41,524 bases of DNA from JBDKVA01 sp039679375. Its GTDB lineage: Bacteria; Bacillota; Clostridia; Acetivibrionales; DTU013. Where the stretch lies: positions 1 to 41,524 of the forward strand of contig JBDKVA010000163.1 of assembly GCA_039679375.1 (NCBI GenBank), in the 5' to 3' direction. The notes beneath the pieces were generated by a model. The model did no database searches. It saw nothing but the letters and a program-made list of their open reading frames with translations, and was not told the DNA's origin. A program made the position numbers and the translations under genes. Shown here piece after piece: positions 41,513 to 41,524 of this stretch; position 1 is the first letter of the stretch, and each line of letters opens with the position of its first letter.

Positions 41513-41524
41513 GGTGTCTTCAAT

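Noticed and set aside
1..41524. tRNA, rRNA, CRISPR arrays, transposases or phage genes
   Set aside because: None was recognisable on either strand; long repeats are limited to the TPVP minisatellite and the internal duplication of the propeller gene.

Overview
The window reads as chromosomal DNA of a Gram-positive anaerobe of the class Clostridia. The signs are an S-layer-homology protein, a [4Fe-4S]-type PurF, strong AGGAGG-like ribosome sites, TPVP-type secreted linkers, a LoaP-type NusG paralogue and clostridial gene orders (purE/F/M/N/D, nadD-yqeK). The genus cannot be fixed from the sequence alone.

Layout. (1) 1-1159: the 3' end of an SLH-domain surface protein, with a terminator. (2) 1262-2974: a purine permease with its own promoter, long leader and terminator. 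(3) 3157-8298: a compact de novo purine operon, purE-purF-purM-purN-purD; purH is absent between purN and purD, and purC/purS/purQ/purL/purB are not in the window. (4) 8473-10201: nadD, yqeK and a small Ser/Thr/Pro-rich membrane-anchored protein. (5) 10418-18458: loaP, a leader element ending in a terminator, a membrane nucleotide-sugar dehydratase and an ABC exporter. After these come a promoter and a peptide-modification cassette: PqqD-like RRE protein, radical SAM/SPASM enzyme, two short paralogous Cys-containing peptides, terminator, HPr-kinase-like protein and signal-peptidase-like protein. (6) 18468-21071, reverse strand: a secreted protein with two copies of a propeller-like domain joined by a TPVP minisatellite linker. 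(7) 21255-41512: a long unidirectional surface-polysaccharide operon. It holds a phosphoglycosyl transferase, eleven glycosyltransferases of GT4, GT2 and CgeB type, CapE, a CapF-like reductase without its cupin, an acetyltransferase, a ChbG-like deacetylase, a Wzy-like polymerase and a Wzm/Wzt exporter.

The unifying feature is regulatory. Two leaders, 11072-11190 (after loaP) and 21376-21477 (before the polysaccharide operon), are recognisably the same element: a hairpin ending in TTTCGGCCTG, an AGTATAT-centred segment and a terminator ending AGCTTTAT(C)TTTTTTT. Both transcripts start from nearly identical promoters (TATTGACTTTAC, 12 bases, TAAAAT). The natural reading is that LoaP loads at this RNA element and carries polymerase through the terminator and the long operon behind it, coupling polysaccharide production to the dehydratase/exporter and probably to the peptide cassette. 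The two candidate precursor peptides share a YxxPK(L/M) leader and differ in the core. They appear to belong to a radical-SAM RiPP system with a kinase and a Ser/His-type protease, and I do not recognise it as a characterised class.

Base composition falls clearly from the purine region to the polysaccharide operon (one 60-base line at 3421 has 34 G+C, one at 40321 has 7). The exception is capE, which stands out as GC-rich among its neighbours.
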